59,801 bases of DNA, taken from contig JAGBBD010000039.1 in assembly GCA_017938625.1 (NCBI GenBank), forward strand, positions 1-59,801, written 5' to 3'. This document shows positions 38,699 to 47,599 of the stretch, in pieces. The notes beneath the pieces were generated by a model. The model was not told the origin of the DNA, did no database searches, and saw nothing but the letters and a program-made list of their open reading frames with translations. Every line of letters starts with the position of its first letter. The stretch's first letter is position 1. This DNA comes from Oscillospiraceae bacterium (GTDB lineage Bacteria > Bacillota > Clostridia > Oscillospirales > Oscillospiraceae). A program made the translations under genes and the position numbers.

Positions 38699-41629
38699 TC
38701 ACACCAGTTCGCAGTCCCATACGTCGATGGTGCTGTCAGAGAATGCCTGCTTTAGGCGCTTGTGGACATCCTCACGGCAAACACCCTTTTTCATGATCAC
38801 CTGCAGGAAGCCGCCGCCGCCTGCGCCGCAGATCATTTTGGCATCGATCAGATCGCGGATGCTGTGGAAGATCTGATCGATCAGTGTGTTGGTGCTGCCT
38901 CGGTCAATTTGCTTGCTCAGCTCCCAGTGCCTGTCCAGCAGCTTGGCGAACTCATCCACATTGCCGCGTTCGAGCTCAAAGCGCATCAAAACGGCCAGTC
39001 GCTGGATCTCATTGAGTGCATACAGGCTTTCCGGTTCGTTGCCTACGTAGCGGCCAACCACATCACGCAGCAGGTTTCTGGCAAGGCGCCGCTGACCGGT
39101 GTAGATCAGACAGAAACGTTCCTGCAGCTGCTGTGCAACGGAAGGATCCAATGTCACATGGTCAACTTTGAGGGTCTGGTTGATGCCCGGACGGCTGGTG
39201 ATATACTTGATGCCGCCGCTGAGACCGCCGACCTGATCCTGCCAGCCGCCGCCTGTGGACATCAGCTGCTCCATTGCCAGCACATGGGCATAGAGCGCAT
39301 CGAGGGTATAAGGAATACCGAAGAATTCAAACAGGCATTTCACACAGGCGGCAGAAAGAATGGAGCTTGTACCGAGACCGCTGCCCTTGGGCACACCGGT
39401 CACTTCGCTGTGCATGATAAAGCCGCCGCCGAGACGGGGGAGTATTTCCTCCAGACTCCCGCCCTGAGCGGGAATGATACCGCAGGAGAGCAGGGCTGCC
39501 TTCTGCAGGGCGAAGGGATCAAAGGGGTCACCGGTGGACTGCAGGGCGGTGATATCATCAAACTCTCCGTGCACATCCATGTCGCGGCTGTCGAAAATGA
39601 TTTTCTGCGCATCGATTCGTTCCAGTGTGACACATACGGGGAATTCGCCGTTAAGCTTGATGGCGGCATTGAGCACAGTTCCGCCATTTTCATTGCAGTG
39701 AGGAGGAGTGTCACTCCAACCGCCGCCCCAGTTTACGCGCAGAGGCAGCCGTACTTCGTGACGGTCACTGACGATCCGCGCAGTTTTGTTTTCTTTCAGC
39801 CCTGCTTTGGTGGCAGAAAGGATGGCGGTGCGAATCTCACGGAAACACTGAGAGATCTCTTTGTCGCCGGACAGTCCGCCCATGGCGGTTCCCACATAGT
39901 AATGCAGACGGATCGCTTCGGAATAGTTGACCTTTTGCAGTCTGCCTTCCAGCCATTGTACCTGAATAGGGGTCAGTGGTGCTTTCAGCATGCCTACTGC
40001 TTCTGTGGCAGGAATCTTCTGGGCGATCAGCTTGGAGAGCTTGTCCATCTGCACCAACTCTGCCATGCGCTTGTCCCATGCAATGATCGCTTCCGGATCG
40101 GCATCGCGGAAGCCTGCACACAAGGATTTGCGGGGGGCGTTCTTCCATGCGGACAGGTCGCCGCCGTTGTGGAGAAGCTCGTATAGGTTCAGCGCCGCCG
40201 ATACAGCTTCTGCGACTGTGTCGCAAACGGGATACAGCTTCGCAGTCCAAAGGAGTTTGGGATCTGTATTCTCCCAAAGATCTTCCAGACCGCAGGCGCT
40301 GAGGTCACAGCCAAAGAGGCTGTTTTCCTTCGGATTGTCATTCACGCCATAGATGCGGCAGACGAACTTCCCGTCCTTTTGCTTCAGACCGTGAAGCACG
40401 ACATTGGAGGGAATCGTTTCGTTATGGATATCGATATAGGATAAGATGCAGCCGTCACCGACGGATGCGTCAGAATGTACGTAACTGGTCTCCAGATAGC
40501 AGCCGGTACCGATGGCTGCCTTCGAAGAAAGAACGGAGTTATAGCCGGCAGTATTGCCGGTGAAGGAACTGTTGATGTGCTTGCGCCAGCCCAGCTCGTA
40601 GTAGGCATCAATGCCGCTGCTCATCAGTTCCAGGATTTCGCGGCTGGTGCCAAAGTGAATAAACTTGGCGGGAGCCAGACGCAGCAGCTTCATCCGATAG
40701 GGACGCAGCGTGTTCCAAACCAAGGTTCGCGCTTCGGTCAGTTCATCGCAGAAGCTGCCCTCGGGCTGCTCATTGTAGAAGTCTTCCAGTGTGCTGTCCT
40801 CTGCCAGCGGATACTGGAAATCGCCATACAGAGAAAGCCGTACGGTGGGATTGACAAGACGATGATATTTTTCATCCGTATCGATCAGAGAGTAAAGCGC
40901 CTTGACCATATCGGTGCTGAGAATGATGGCACCTGTGTCGATGGAAACATTGCCGTTTTCATTGACCGCGCCCAGAGCAGTCAGTGTTTCAACGCTTTGC
41001 TTGTGCAAAAAACGCCGCACGTTGCCGTCAGAGCCTGCCAGATAGACACCGTGATCCTTGCCGGTCTGAACAGACTCGTTGAAGGAGATTACGGCGGCAT
41101 CCCTGCCGCTGTAGTCGATCAGCAGGGAGTTGAACAGCAGCAGCACATCACCGGACAGCAGCATCATACCTGCGCCGAGACGGGAGGGGACGGAGCTCAT
41201 GGCGATCATAAACTCATCAAACAAGGTGGAGGATCTGCCGCCCGTTAATTCGTGGGGGACAGGGGAAAACAGCTTGCCCAGCGCAGAATACTGCGGTACA
41301 CGCTTGCTGTCGCCGCCGGAATGGATGACGAGAATCTTCTTGCCGTCCAGACCGCCGTGGTTTTCGATATAACGAATGACAGACAGTGTGGCACCGCCGC
41401 TGCCCACTCGCTGACCGCCTTCATCTGCGATGACGGCGAAATGTGTTCTGGGAGGGAGCTCACGGATCCGCAGCTGCGCCCGATAGCCTTCCGCCTGATT
41501 CTCATCGGAGGCGGTCAGGATAATATAGTCCCAGCAGGGAAATGTGGGGCATGTCAGAGCACGGACATAATCAGCCTGTGCATCCTGATAGGCCTGAGAG
41601 AGATACAGAGCAAGAGAAATCGGTGTCAT
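38699..41629 (-). CDS. fkp: Bifunctional L-fucokinase/GDP-L-fucose pyrophosphorylase
   Basis: A 976-residue two-domain enzyme like Fkp of Bacteroides. The N-terminal half (to about 580) is the fucose-1-phosphate guanylyltransferase region (GSGGATLSVIRYIE, LVIHSGGDSKRVPQYSALG, then a left-handed beta-helix-like stretch). The C-terminal part is a GHMP kinase: LPLRVNWGGGWSDTPPHC (about 645), GVPKGSGLGTSSILSAACV (about 755) and KMICGAGGGGFLQV (about 935). The start at 41629 has GAGG 8 bases upstream. It takes free L-fucose and GTP/ATP to GDP-fucose, feeding surface glycan synthesis, in the salvage route. Confidence 0.93.
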   Translation of the reverse strand: MTPISLALYLSQAYQDAQADYVRALTCPTFPCWDYIILTASDENQAEGYRAQLRIRELPPRTHFAVIADEGGQRVGSGGATLSVIRYIENHGGLDGKKILVIHSGGDSKRVPQYSALGKLFSPVPHELTGGRSSTLFDEFMIAMSSVPSRLGAGMMLLSGDVLLLFNSLLIDYSGRDAAVISFNESVQTGKDHGVYLAGSDGNVRRFLHKQSVETLTALGAVNENGNVSIDTGAIILSTDMVKALYSLIDTDEKYHRLVNPTVRLSLYGDFQYPLAEDSTLEDFYNEQPEGSFCDELTEARTLVWNTLRPYRMKLLRLAPAKFIHFGTSREILELMSSGIDAYYELGWRKHINSSFTGNTAGYNSVLSSKAAIGTGCYLETSYVHSDASVGDGCILSYIDIHNETIPSNVVLHGLKQKDGKFVCRIYGVNDNPKENSLFGCDLSACGLEDLWENTDPKLLWTAKLYPVCDTVAEAVSAALNLYELLHNGGDLSAWKNAPRKSLCAGFRDADPEAIIAWDKRMAELVQMDKLSKLIAQKIPATEAVGMLKAPLTPIQVQWLEGRLQKVNYSEAIRLHYYVGTAMGGLSGDKEISQCFREIRTAILSATKAGLKENKTARIVSDRHEVRLPLRVNWGGGWSDTPPHCNENGGTVLNAAIKLNGEFPVCVTLERIDAQKIIFDSRDMDVHGEFDDITALQSTGDPFDPFALQKAALLSCGIIPAQGGSLEEILPRLGGGFIMHSEVTGVPKGSGLGTSSILSAACVKCLFEFFGIPYTLDALYAHVLAMEQLMSTGGGWQDQVGGLSGGIKYITSRPGINQTLKVDHVTLDPSVAQQLQERFCLIYTGQRRLARNLLRDVVGRYVGNEPESLYALNEIQRLAVLMRFELERGNVDEFAKLLDRHWELSKQIDRGSTNTLIDQIFHSIRDLIDAKMICGAGGGGFLQVIMKKGVCREDVHKRLKQAFSDSTIDVWDCELV

Positions 41630-41641
41630 GAGCAATACCTC

Positions 41642-43093
41642 TTATTTTTGTTTGGCAGACTCTTTCCTGCGGAAGCTTTTGAGAACATCCAGCAGGTAAG
41701 TAAAACTGTCAATTCCAAATAACTTTGAACCGGCGATATAGACCACTGCGCCCAGAGGAATCTGGATGAGCAGCGTCAGAATATCACTAAGCCGCAGGAA
41801 TGTGACACAGAAGACAACAGCACCCATGAAACAGGACAGGGCGATCTGCGGCAGCATATCTTTGAGCTGATCCAGATAGCTGTAGCCCAGCAGTTTGCGG
41901 TTGGGCCATGCGTTGATGATCTGGCTCAGAACGCTGATGACAAGAAGACTGTAAGCCATGGCTTCCACGCTGATCCACATGGTTATCAGCACGGCAGACA
42001 ACCCAATGACCTTTTTGATGATCTCTAAAATCAGGTTCAGATCGCTTCGACCCATGGCCACGACGGCCTTTAGGTTGGCGGTGTGGATGGGATGGAATGC
42101 CAGCGTAAAGCAGAAAATGCGCATATAGAATACGCTGGGCAGCCATTTTTCTGTCAGGAGCAGGCGGATCAGCGGCTCTGCGCAAACAGCCAGACCCACC
42201 ATCAGAGGCATCATCAAAAAGGTGCTCATCTTGATGGCTCTGCGAGTCATGGAGCGGACACGATCACGGTCATCCTGATTGGCGGACAGGGTCGGCAGCA
42301 GCACGCTGTCAATGGAGGTGTTGATGTTGTTGACGATCAGATTGGGGAACTGCTTGCCTTTGTTGTAGAAGGCCAGATCAGCGCTGCTGTATCGCTTGCC
42401 GATAATCAGAGAGCGGATCTCATTGTAAACCGTGTTGAGCAAAGAGGAGACCAGCAGTTTCCAGCCAAAGGAGAACAGACTGCCGAGACGCTTGCCGGAG
42501 AAGCACAGCTTCGGGCGCCATTTCACGGTGACCCACAGAATGGCAGTGCTGATGGCAAGGTTGAGAAGATTTTGCGCGACCAGAGCCCAGATCCCAAAGC
42601 CGCAGTAAGCCATAACAACACCGACGACTGCGGCGAAGATCGTGCTGCCCAGTGTGGCAAAGAAGAACCGCTTGAACAGCATATGGCGGGAAACATAGGC
42701 CTGCTGGACATTTCTGACACCGGAAATGATCAGAATCAGACCCATCACGCGGACGATGGCCGTCAATTCCGGGAGCTCGTAGTATTTTGCGATCCAGGGC
42801 GCGCAGAGGAACAATAGCGCGTACAGGATAAAACACACAGCGAGATTGAAGTAAAACACGGTGGAAAAATCCAGATCATCGGCATCCTTTTTCTGGATCA
42901 GAGCATTGCCCATGCCGCTGTCCACAAAAACCTGCAGGATCGTGGTGAAAACCGTGACAAGGGCGACTGTGCCATAGATGTCCGGGCCCAGCACACGGGC
43001 GAGGATCACAGACACCACAAAGGCCACGCCCTGTGCACCGCAGCGCTCAAGGAAGCGCCAGATCAATCCGCTGAAGACACTCTTTCTGTTCAT
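41642..43093 (-). CDS. Polysaccharide flippase (Wzx/PST family, MOP superfamily)
   Basis: A 483-residue membrane protein with about 12-14 hydrophobic helices. The N-terminus SGLIWRFLERCGAQGVAFVV and RVLGPDIYGTVALVTVFTTI are typical of the O-antigen/teichoic acid flippase family (WzxC/TuaB-like). These move lipid-linked oligosaccharides across the membrane. It lies between a glycosyltransferase and the fucokinase gene, so it is presumably the exporter of the glycan built by this cluster. Confidence 0.93.
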   Translation of the reverse strand: MNRKSVFSGLIWRFLERCGAQGVAFVVSVILARVLGPDIYGTVALVTVFTTILQVFVDSGMGNALIQKKDADDLDFSTVFYFNLAVCFILYALLFLCAPWIAKYYELPELTAIVRVMGLILIISGVRNVQQAYVSRHMLFKRFFFATLGSTIFAAVVGVVMAYCGFGIWALVAQNLLNLAISTAILWVTVKWRPKLCFSGKRLGSLFSFGWKLLVSSLLNTVYNEIRSLIIGKRYSSADLAFYNKGKQFPNLIVNNINTSIDSVLLPTLSANQDDRDRVRSMTRRAIKMSTFLMMPLMVGLAVCAEPLIRLLLTEKWLPSVFYMRIFCFTLAFHPIHTANLKAVVAMGRSDLNLILEIIKKVIGLSAVLITMWISVEAMAYSLLVISVLSQIINAWPNRKLLGYSYLDQLKDMLPQIALSCFMGAVVFCVTFLRLSDILTLLIQIPLGAVVYIAGSKLFGIDSFTYLLDVLKSFRRKESAKQK

Positions 43094-43114
43094 GTATTAA
43101 AACTCTTTTCAAAC

Positions 43115-44089
43115 TCATTTGCTGCTGCGGCAAAGCTTTTTCATAACTCTGCTGCCGAGTATCGTGACCATATGCAGAACATTCTTGTTCTGCTTTTGGG
43201 AAATCTTTTTCAGAATGCTGTAGTTGGATTTGCTGGGCTTTTTTAACCAGGTCAGCACAGCGGTCTGCCAAAGGCGATCCATGCTGCCGCCGTAGTCGAT
43301 CTCCACATCGTAGAACCGGGAAATCAGTCCCTGCAGACGTTCCAGCTGCTCATAGGTGGAAAGGCAGATGTTCTTGCCGGCGTTTTTTGCGCTCCAGCTG
43401 TCTCCACCGGCCGGGACAAAGCGATAACAAGCCATGTCTTTTGCTATAAAGAAAACCTTGCCGCAGGCAGCGGCCATGGCGGCCCACTTCATATCGCCGT
43501 TGGCTTTGGTAGACAGAAAATCTTCCACCATAGCCTCGGTCAGATTCTGAAACAGAGATGCCCGGACGACCATGGATGCCGTGTGAGAGAACTTGTTGTG
43601 GTCATACAGGAAGGCGCTGTCCAGAATGATGTCCCGATCCTGACGGTAGATCTTCTGATAAGAGTCCGGCCAGGGCGTGCCATCTTTTTTGACGACCACT
43701 TCGTTGTGGCAGCAGGCGACACACTCCGGGTGCTGCTCCAACGCTTCGATCTGCTGAGACAGCTTGGTGGGATCCGTCCAGAAATCGTCACCTTCACAGA
43801 TGGCGATATATTTGCCGCGGGCTTTCCTAAACAGTTCCAGGAAATAACTCCTGCCCTTGCCGTACTGATTCTCTTCCTCCAGAAACAGGGTGAAAACATC
43901 ACGATACCGGGCTGCATAATCTTTCAAGATCCCGATGGTATCATCGGTAGAGGCATCATCGTGGATCAGGATTTCATACTTGTATTTGTCAGGAAGGGTC
44001 TGGGACAGAAAGCCCTCCAGAGTCTGCCGGATATACCGACCGTGGTTAAACGTAATACAGACAATGGAGATTGTGATCTCGTTGGACAT
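43115..44089 (-). CDS. Glycosyltransferase family 2
   Basis: A 324-residue GT-A fold glycosyltransferase. The N-terminal domain begins ITISIVCITFNHGRYIRQTL, with the nucleotide-sugar/metal region ILIHDDASTDDTIGIL (about 40-55) and the DxD-type EGDDFWTDPTKL (about 98-109). The sugar donor is not readable. It lies 24 bases downstream of the next glycosyltransferase. The ribosome site is weak (AAGG 12-13 bases away), so translation may depend on the preceding gene. Confidence 0.92.
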   Translation of the reverse strand: MSNEITISIVCITFNHGRYIRQTLEGFLSQTLPDKYKYEILIHDDASTDDTIGILKDYAARYRDVFTLFLEEENQYGKGRSYFLELFRKARGKYIAICEGDDFWTDPTKLSQQIEALEQHPECVACCHNEVVVKKDGTPWPDSYQKIYRQDRDIILDSAFLYDHNKFSHTASMVVRASLFQNLTEAMVEDFLSTKANGDMKWAAMAAACGKVFFIAKDMACYRFVPAGGDSWSAKNAGKNICLSTYEQLERLQGLISRFYDVEIDYGGSMDRLWQTAVLTWLKKPSKSNYSILKKISQKQNKNVLHMVTILGSRVMKKLCRSSK

Positions 44090-44113
44090 TTAAAACAGCA
44101 ACCTTTTGGGAGA

Positions 44114-45241
44114 TTATTGAAGAAGTTCGCCGAGCTGCCGCACGAACTGGGCGTCCATCTCCGTCAGACGCCGACGATAGTCATCTTCGTGGTCGATATC
44201 GACGGACAAAATCGTCTGCACAATACTTTCGGCGTCATAATCGCCTGTGATGTAGAGAATATCCGAAAGACTTGAAGCGGTGATACTCTCACCCGGGGTG
44301 GTGACCACGGGCAGATCGTAGCACAGATACGTCAGCAGCTTGGAGGGGAACAGGAACCCGGAGAAGGCACCTTCATTTTGCAAATTCAGTGCAATATCGG
44401 CAGAGCGCAGCAGCTGCTCAAAATCTTCTTCCGGCAGAAGTCCTGCAAAACGGACATTGTCTTCTCCGCGCGATGCGTTGATCTGCGCGATCTTTTCGTG
44501 CAGTTCCGGAAGCAGCGCGTCGGAGCATTTTCCACTCAGGACCAGTCTGTAGTTTTCGGGCAGATGCTGCATGATCTCCAATGCGGCGAAAGCACCGCCC
44601 TTGACCTTATCAAACGCGCCGGAGTAGACCAGCATGATATCATCATCATTTCGGCGGATTTTGGGCTTTGTGCAGGTCGCATAAGAGCCGTAGGAAACGA
44701 CTGCGGTGGGATGCTTCAGATAGTTTTTCAAAGACTCGGAGACCACGATGGCTTTTTCCGTGCATTGGCGCAGAAACCGCTGCTCACTTCTGGTATCGCG
44801 TCTGTTTCTGTTCCAGACCAGCGAATAGATCTCTTCGATCTCGGCGATCAAGTCGAATTTTTTTAGCTTTTTTGCGATTCTTACTGCTCCGTCTGTCACG
44901 GGAGAATGGTAATAGACGACCTTGTCATCTTTGCCTATGCGGAACAGGCAGTAGAGGAAAAGCCAGAGAGGCATAAGCTTTTCCGAGGCAGAACGCAGCA
45001 GTTTTGCAGAAAAATTGCCCAGAGGAAAATAATCGATTTTGATGCGGTCGTTAACGCGGACTTTGTTTTGCAGTCCCTTGGTCTTTGCATTGGCACGGGC
45101 GGTGGACACAACGGTGATATCCTTGCCGAGCTGCGCGATCTTGTCGATCACGTAATCCATTTTTCTGACAGCAGCGGGGGAAACCGCACGGGAAAAATGT
45201 CCGTCTGTCATTGTGTCATAGAAACCGATGTAATAAACCAT
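44114..45241 (-). CDS. Glycosyltransferase (GT4-like/GT-B fold)
   Basis: A 375-residue protein resembling GT-B transferases of the GT4 group. The C-terminal donor domain shows LVYSGAFDKVKGGAFAALEI (about 206-225), RYLVLSG-like RLVLSGKCSDALLPEL, VRFAGLLPEEDFEQLLRSAD and GFLFPSKLLTYLCYDLPVV (about 312-330), the Glu/Lys region that binds the nucleotide. The start has GGGAG 6 bases upstream. It is the first gene of the cluster behind a consensus promoter. Acceptor and donor unknown. Confidence 0.85.
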   Translation of the reverse strand: MVYYIGFYDTMTDGHFSRAVSPAAVRKMDYVIDKIAQLGKDITVVSTARANAKTKGLQNKVRVNDRIKIDYFPLGNFSAKLLRSASEKLMPLWLFLYCLFRIGKDDKVVYYHSPVTDGAVRIAKKLKKFDLIAEIEEIYSLVWNRNRRDTRSEQRFLRQCTEKAIVVSESLKNYLKHPTAVVSYGSYATCTKPKIRRNDDDIMLVYSGAFDKVKGGAFAALEIMQHLPENYRLVLSGKCSDALLPELHEKIAQINASRGEDNVRFAGLLPEEDFEQLLRSADIALNLQNEGAFSGFLFPSKLLTYLCYDLPVVTTPGESITASSLSDILYITGDYDAESIVQTILSVDIDHEDDYRRRLTEMDAQFVRQLGELLQ

Positions 45242-45312
45242 GTCAAACTCCCTGCAAAGATCATAGCAGACCGAATAATGCGCGCATTACGACCAATACG
45301 CATACTACCTAC

Positions 45313-45341
45313 ATTATACGTTTTTGCACTTGCGGTGTCAA
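45313..45341 (-). promoter_or_regulatory. Consensus promoter of the surface-glycan cluster
   Basis: On the minus strand TTGACA (45341-45336), exactly 17 bases, TATAAT (45318-45313), a full sigma-A consensus, about 70 bases before the first glycosyltransferase start. The rest of the 300-base gap to 45541 is AT-rich with no gene. Confidence 0.88.
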
Positions 45342-45504
45342 GAATTATGCGGGATATTGTAGAAAAGTAAAAATTTGAAAGAATAGGGAAGAAAAAAGTA
45401 AAAACGGTACTTTTTGCCGTTGAAAGTTTGCAAAAAACAGCAGATTGATTGGTTAATCTTATTATTGTAATAGTATGAGGATGGCTTTGGTCTGGAAAAA
45501 TTTT

Positions 45505-45541
45505 CAAAAAAATTCTGTGTCTGCCCGGGGCAGACACAGAA
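45505..45541 (-). terminator. Terminator of the fucU-AEC pair
   Basis: Stem TTCTGTGTCTGCCC / GGGCAGACACAGAA followed on the minus strand by TTTTTTTGAAAATTTTT, a few bases after the AEC stop. Confidence 0.88.
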
Positions 45542-45549
45542 AAATGTGA

Positions 45550-46464
45550 TCAGACCATGGCTGCCATGACTGCAAAGAGGATCATGGTCACCAGCGTCAA
45601 AGCGGAGATGGCAGAGGACAGGCGTGCGCGTTGGCTCTCGTCTGTGGAGAAAATGGGCAGCACATAAGGCGGCGGCAGCAGGAACATCAGAATGATGGCG
45701 CCGGTGTGGATCACACCGCCCAGCACATAGGTGTTCAGCAGAAGCACACCTGCCAGCACCACGCCCATGGTCACAAGACGCAGGACGATGAAGCCAATGG
45801 TGTCGCTCCATTTGATCTGGCGAAGATCCAGATCGTAGCCCACCACCAACAGGATGATCATACCTGTGGGGGCGGAGATGAAGGAGGTCAGAGAATTGAG
45901 CACACCGCTGATATTTGCTTTTTCCATAAGTCCGTAAAGCCCGGTGGCACCCAACAGAACACCTGCCACGATCGCCCAGATGATGGGAGAGGTGAGGATA
46001 TCACGGATCACGGCTTTTTTGCCGCTTTTGCCGGACAGCAGCGCTTTATACAGGGTAAAGACGAACACGGTCTGACCGAGGTCGGGAATGGCAAAATGGG
46101 AGGTGGCTTCTCCGGGGAACAGCAGGGCGAACAGGGCATAGCCCAGCATGCCGCACTCAAAGCCTGTAGCGAGATAAGCCGGCAACTTTCCCAGCTTCAT
46201 CAGGCGGGAAAGTCCCATGCCGATGACCAATGCCAGACAGCAGGCGAGGAATACCACTGCCGGTACGATGACAGAGTTGCGGTCATATTGTGCTGTGGCA
46301 AGCGCATTGACCAACACCGCAGGCAGGGTGATATTGATCACGACCTTTTTCAGCGTGTCGATACCTTCTCGGGAAATGAATTTCTTTTCCCGGCACATCA
46401 TGCCGATGATCAGCGCCAGGACCACCGGCAGGACGGTTTCCAGAACAGATAACAGGACTGCCAT
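45550..46464 (-). CDS. AEC (auxin efflux carrier) family transporter
   Basis: A 304-residue membrane protein with about ten hydrophobic helices. Family-typical segments are VVINITLPAVLVNALA (helix 2 region, about 42-57), GFECGMLGYALFALLFP (about 102-118) and the second repeat ISAPTGMIILLVVGYDLDLR. Its start overlaps the fucU stop by one base. In bacteria AEC carriers move organic acids such as malate or lactate, or other small molecules; in this setting it could export a fucose breakdown product, but that is inference. Confidence 0.9.
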   Translation of the reverse strand: MAVLLSVLETVLPVVLALIIGMMCREKKFISREGIDTLKKVVINITLPAVLVNALATAQYDRNSVIVPAVVFLACCLALVIGMGLSRLMKLGKLPAYLATGFECGMLGYALFALLFPGEATSHFAIPDLGQTVFVFTLYKALLSGKSGKKAVIRDILTSPIIWAIVAGVLLGATGLYGLMEKANISGVLNSLTSFISAPTGMIILLVVGYDLDLRQIKWSDTIGFIVLRLVTMGVVLAGVLLLNTYVLGGVIHTGAIILMFLLPPPYVLPIFSTDESQRARLSSAISALTLVTMILFAVMAAMV

Positions 46465-46910
46465 TATTTGATGACACCCTTCTGCAGGATGATGTTGGCA
46501 TAGATCTCCGTTTCACCGGACTGCAGGATGCAGTAGCAATCCTTTGCCTCATCATAGAACTTGAAGCGGTCGATGTTGCCGACACACTGGGCACCGCGGT
46601 CATCGTGCTTGGCGATGATCTGCTTGTAGGTCTCCCACACGGGGATATTCAGATCCTTGTCGCAGTCCATCTTTTCCATAAGGACGGCAGGGGTTTCCAC
46701 ATAGGTGTCCAGGGGCATGACGGAGAGGATGGCATCCAGCAGCTCGGGGACGCCGTGACCGTCAGCGCGCAGGAAAATAGCACCCTTGGCTTTTGCCATG
46801 GCAGCGCCGGGGAAGTTGCCGTCACCGATGCAGATACGGTCTGAATGACCCATTTCGCACAGGACTTTCAGCAGTTCGGGAGAGAGAATGGAAGGGATAT
46901 TCTTCAGCAT
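46464..46910 (-). CDS. fucU: L-fucose mutarotase (RbsD/FucU family)
   Basis: A 148-residue protein of the RbsD/FucU family, which interconverts alpha and beta anomers of fucose or ribose. The N-terminal SPELLKVLCEMGHSDRICIG carries the conserved His, followed by DGNFPG; ADGHGVPELLDAIL and the C-terminal Tyr-rich CYCILQSGE are typical. FucU rather than RbsD is preferred because fucA and fucI flank it. AGGAGG lies 8 bases before the start. It is divergent from fucA. Confidence 0.93.
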   Translation of the reverse strand: MLKNIPSILSPELLKVLCEMGHSDRICIGDGNFPGAAMAKAKGAIFLRADGHGVPELLDAILSVMPLDTYVETPAVLMEKMDCDKDLNIPVWETYKQIIAKHDDRGAQCVGNIDRFKFYDEAKDCYCILQSGETEIYANIILQKGVIK

Positions 46911-46927
46911 GAGTTGTACCTCCTAAG

Positions 46928-46956
46928 TTGACATTGCGGAAAAAAGTTTTTATCAT
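46928..46956 (+). promoter_or_regulatory. Promoter of fucA
   Basis: TTGACA (46928-46933), 17 bases, TATCAT (46951-46956), with a short leader before the ribosome site at 46973. Confidence 0.65.
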
Positions 46957-46984
46957 AAGGAAAACGAAATGCGGAGGTGCGCAT

Positions 46985-47551
46985 ATGACATTTGCAGCGC
47001 AGGTCGCCATGTTTTCCAAACTGGCAGAGGAAAAGGGCATGGTAAACAGTCTGGAAGGCAATTTGTCTGTCATAGACCGGCAGACGGGCAATATTTATAT
47101 CACACCCTCCCACAGGGCAAAATGCCTGCTGACCGAAGAGGAGATCTGCATCGTAAACCCGCAGGGGGAGCAGATCGGCGGCACAGGGAAAAAGTCTTCG
47201 GAGTTTTTTCTCCATGAAGCAGCCTACAAAGCCAGACCCGACGTTGGCGCGGTGGTGCATTGCCACACGCCGTATCTGTCGGCCTATGCCTTCGCCTATC
47301 GGGATTTTGAGACCCCGAAGGATACCTTTCTGAGTCAGATCTTCGGCAACATCAAGTGCCTGCCTTACGGTGCCCATGGGACTCACGAGATCCACCAAGG
47401 CATTGAAGAAGCTCTTGACGGAAGACCGGTGGCACTGCTGGGCGGCCACGGAGTGGTCTGTGTGGGAGAAGATCTGGAGGATGCCATAGGCATCATGGAA
47501 GCGGCTGAAAACTACGCCAAAACCATTGCCATCAAACACAAACTGTTCTGA
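46985..47551 (+). CDS. fucA: L-fuculose-phosphate aldolase (class II aldolase/adducin family)
   Basis: A 188-residue zinc aldolase that splits L-fuculose 1-phosphate into dihydroxyacetone phosphate and L-lactaldehyde. Zinc ligands are visible: SEFFLHEAAY (Glu), VVHCHTPYLSAYAF (two His, about residue 91) and LLGGHGVVC (third His, about 155). The start at 46985 is chosen because GGAGG lies 7 bases upstream. It faces fucI through a bidirectional terminator. Assignment to fuculose rather than rhamnulose or ribulose phosphate rests on the neighbours fucU and fucI. Confidence 0.88.
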   Translation: MTFAAQVAMFSKLAEEKGMVNSLEGNLSVIDRQTGNIYITPSHRAKCLLTEEEICIVNPQGEQIGGTGKKSSEFFLHEAAYKARPDVGAVVHCHTPYLSAYAFAYRDFETPKDTFLSQIFGNIKCLPYGAHGTHEIHQGIEEALDGRPVALLGGHGVVCVGEDLEDAIGIMEAAENYAKTIAIKHKLF

Positions 47552-47555
47552 TTTT

Positions 47556-47590
47556 TAAAAAGTGGCGGTCGTGAGACCGCCACTTTTTTA
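47556..47590. terminator. Bidirectional terminator between fucA and fucI
   Basis: Stem AAAAAGTGGCGGTC / GACCGCCACTTTTT with a GTGA loop, T-rich on both strands, between two convergent genes. Confidence 0.92.
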
Positions 47591-47599
47591 GTTGAAGAA

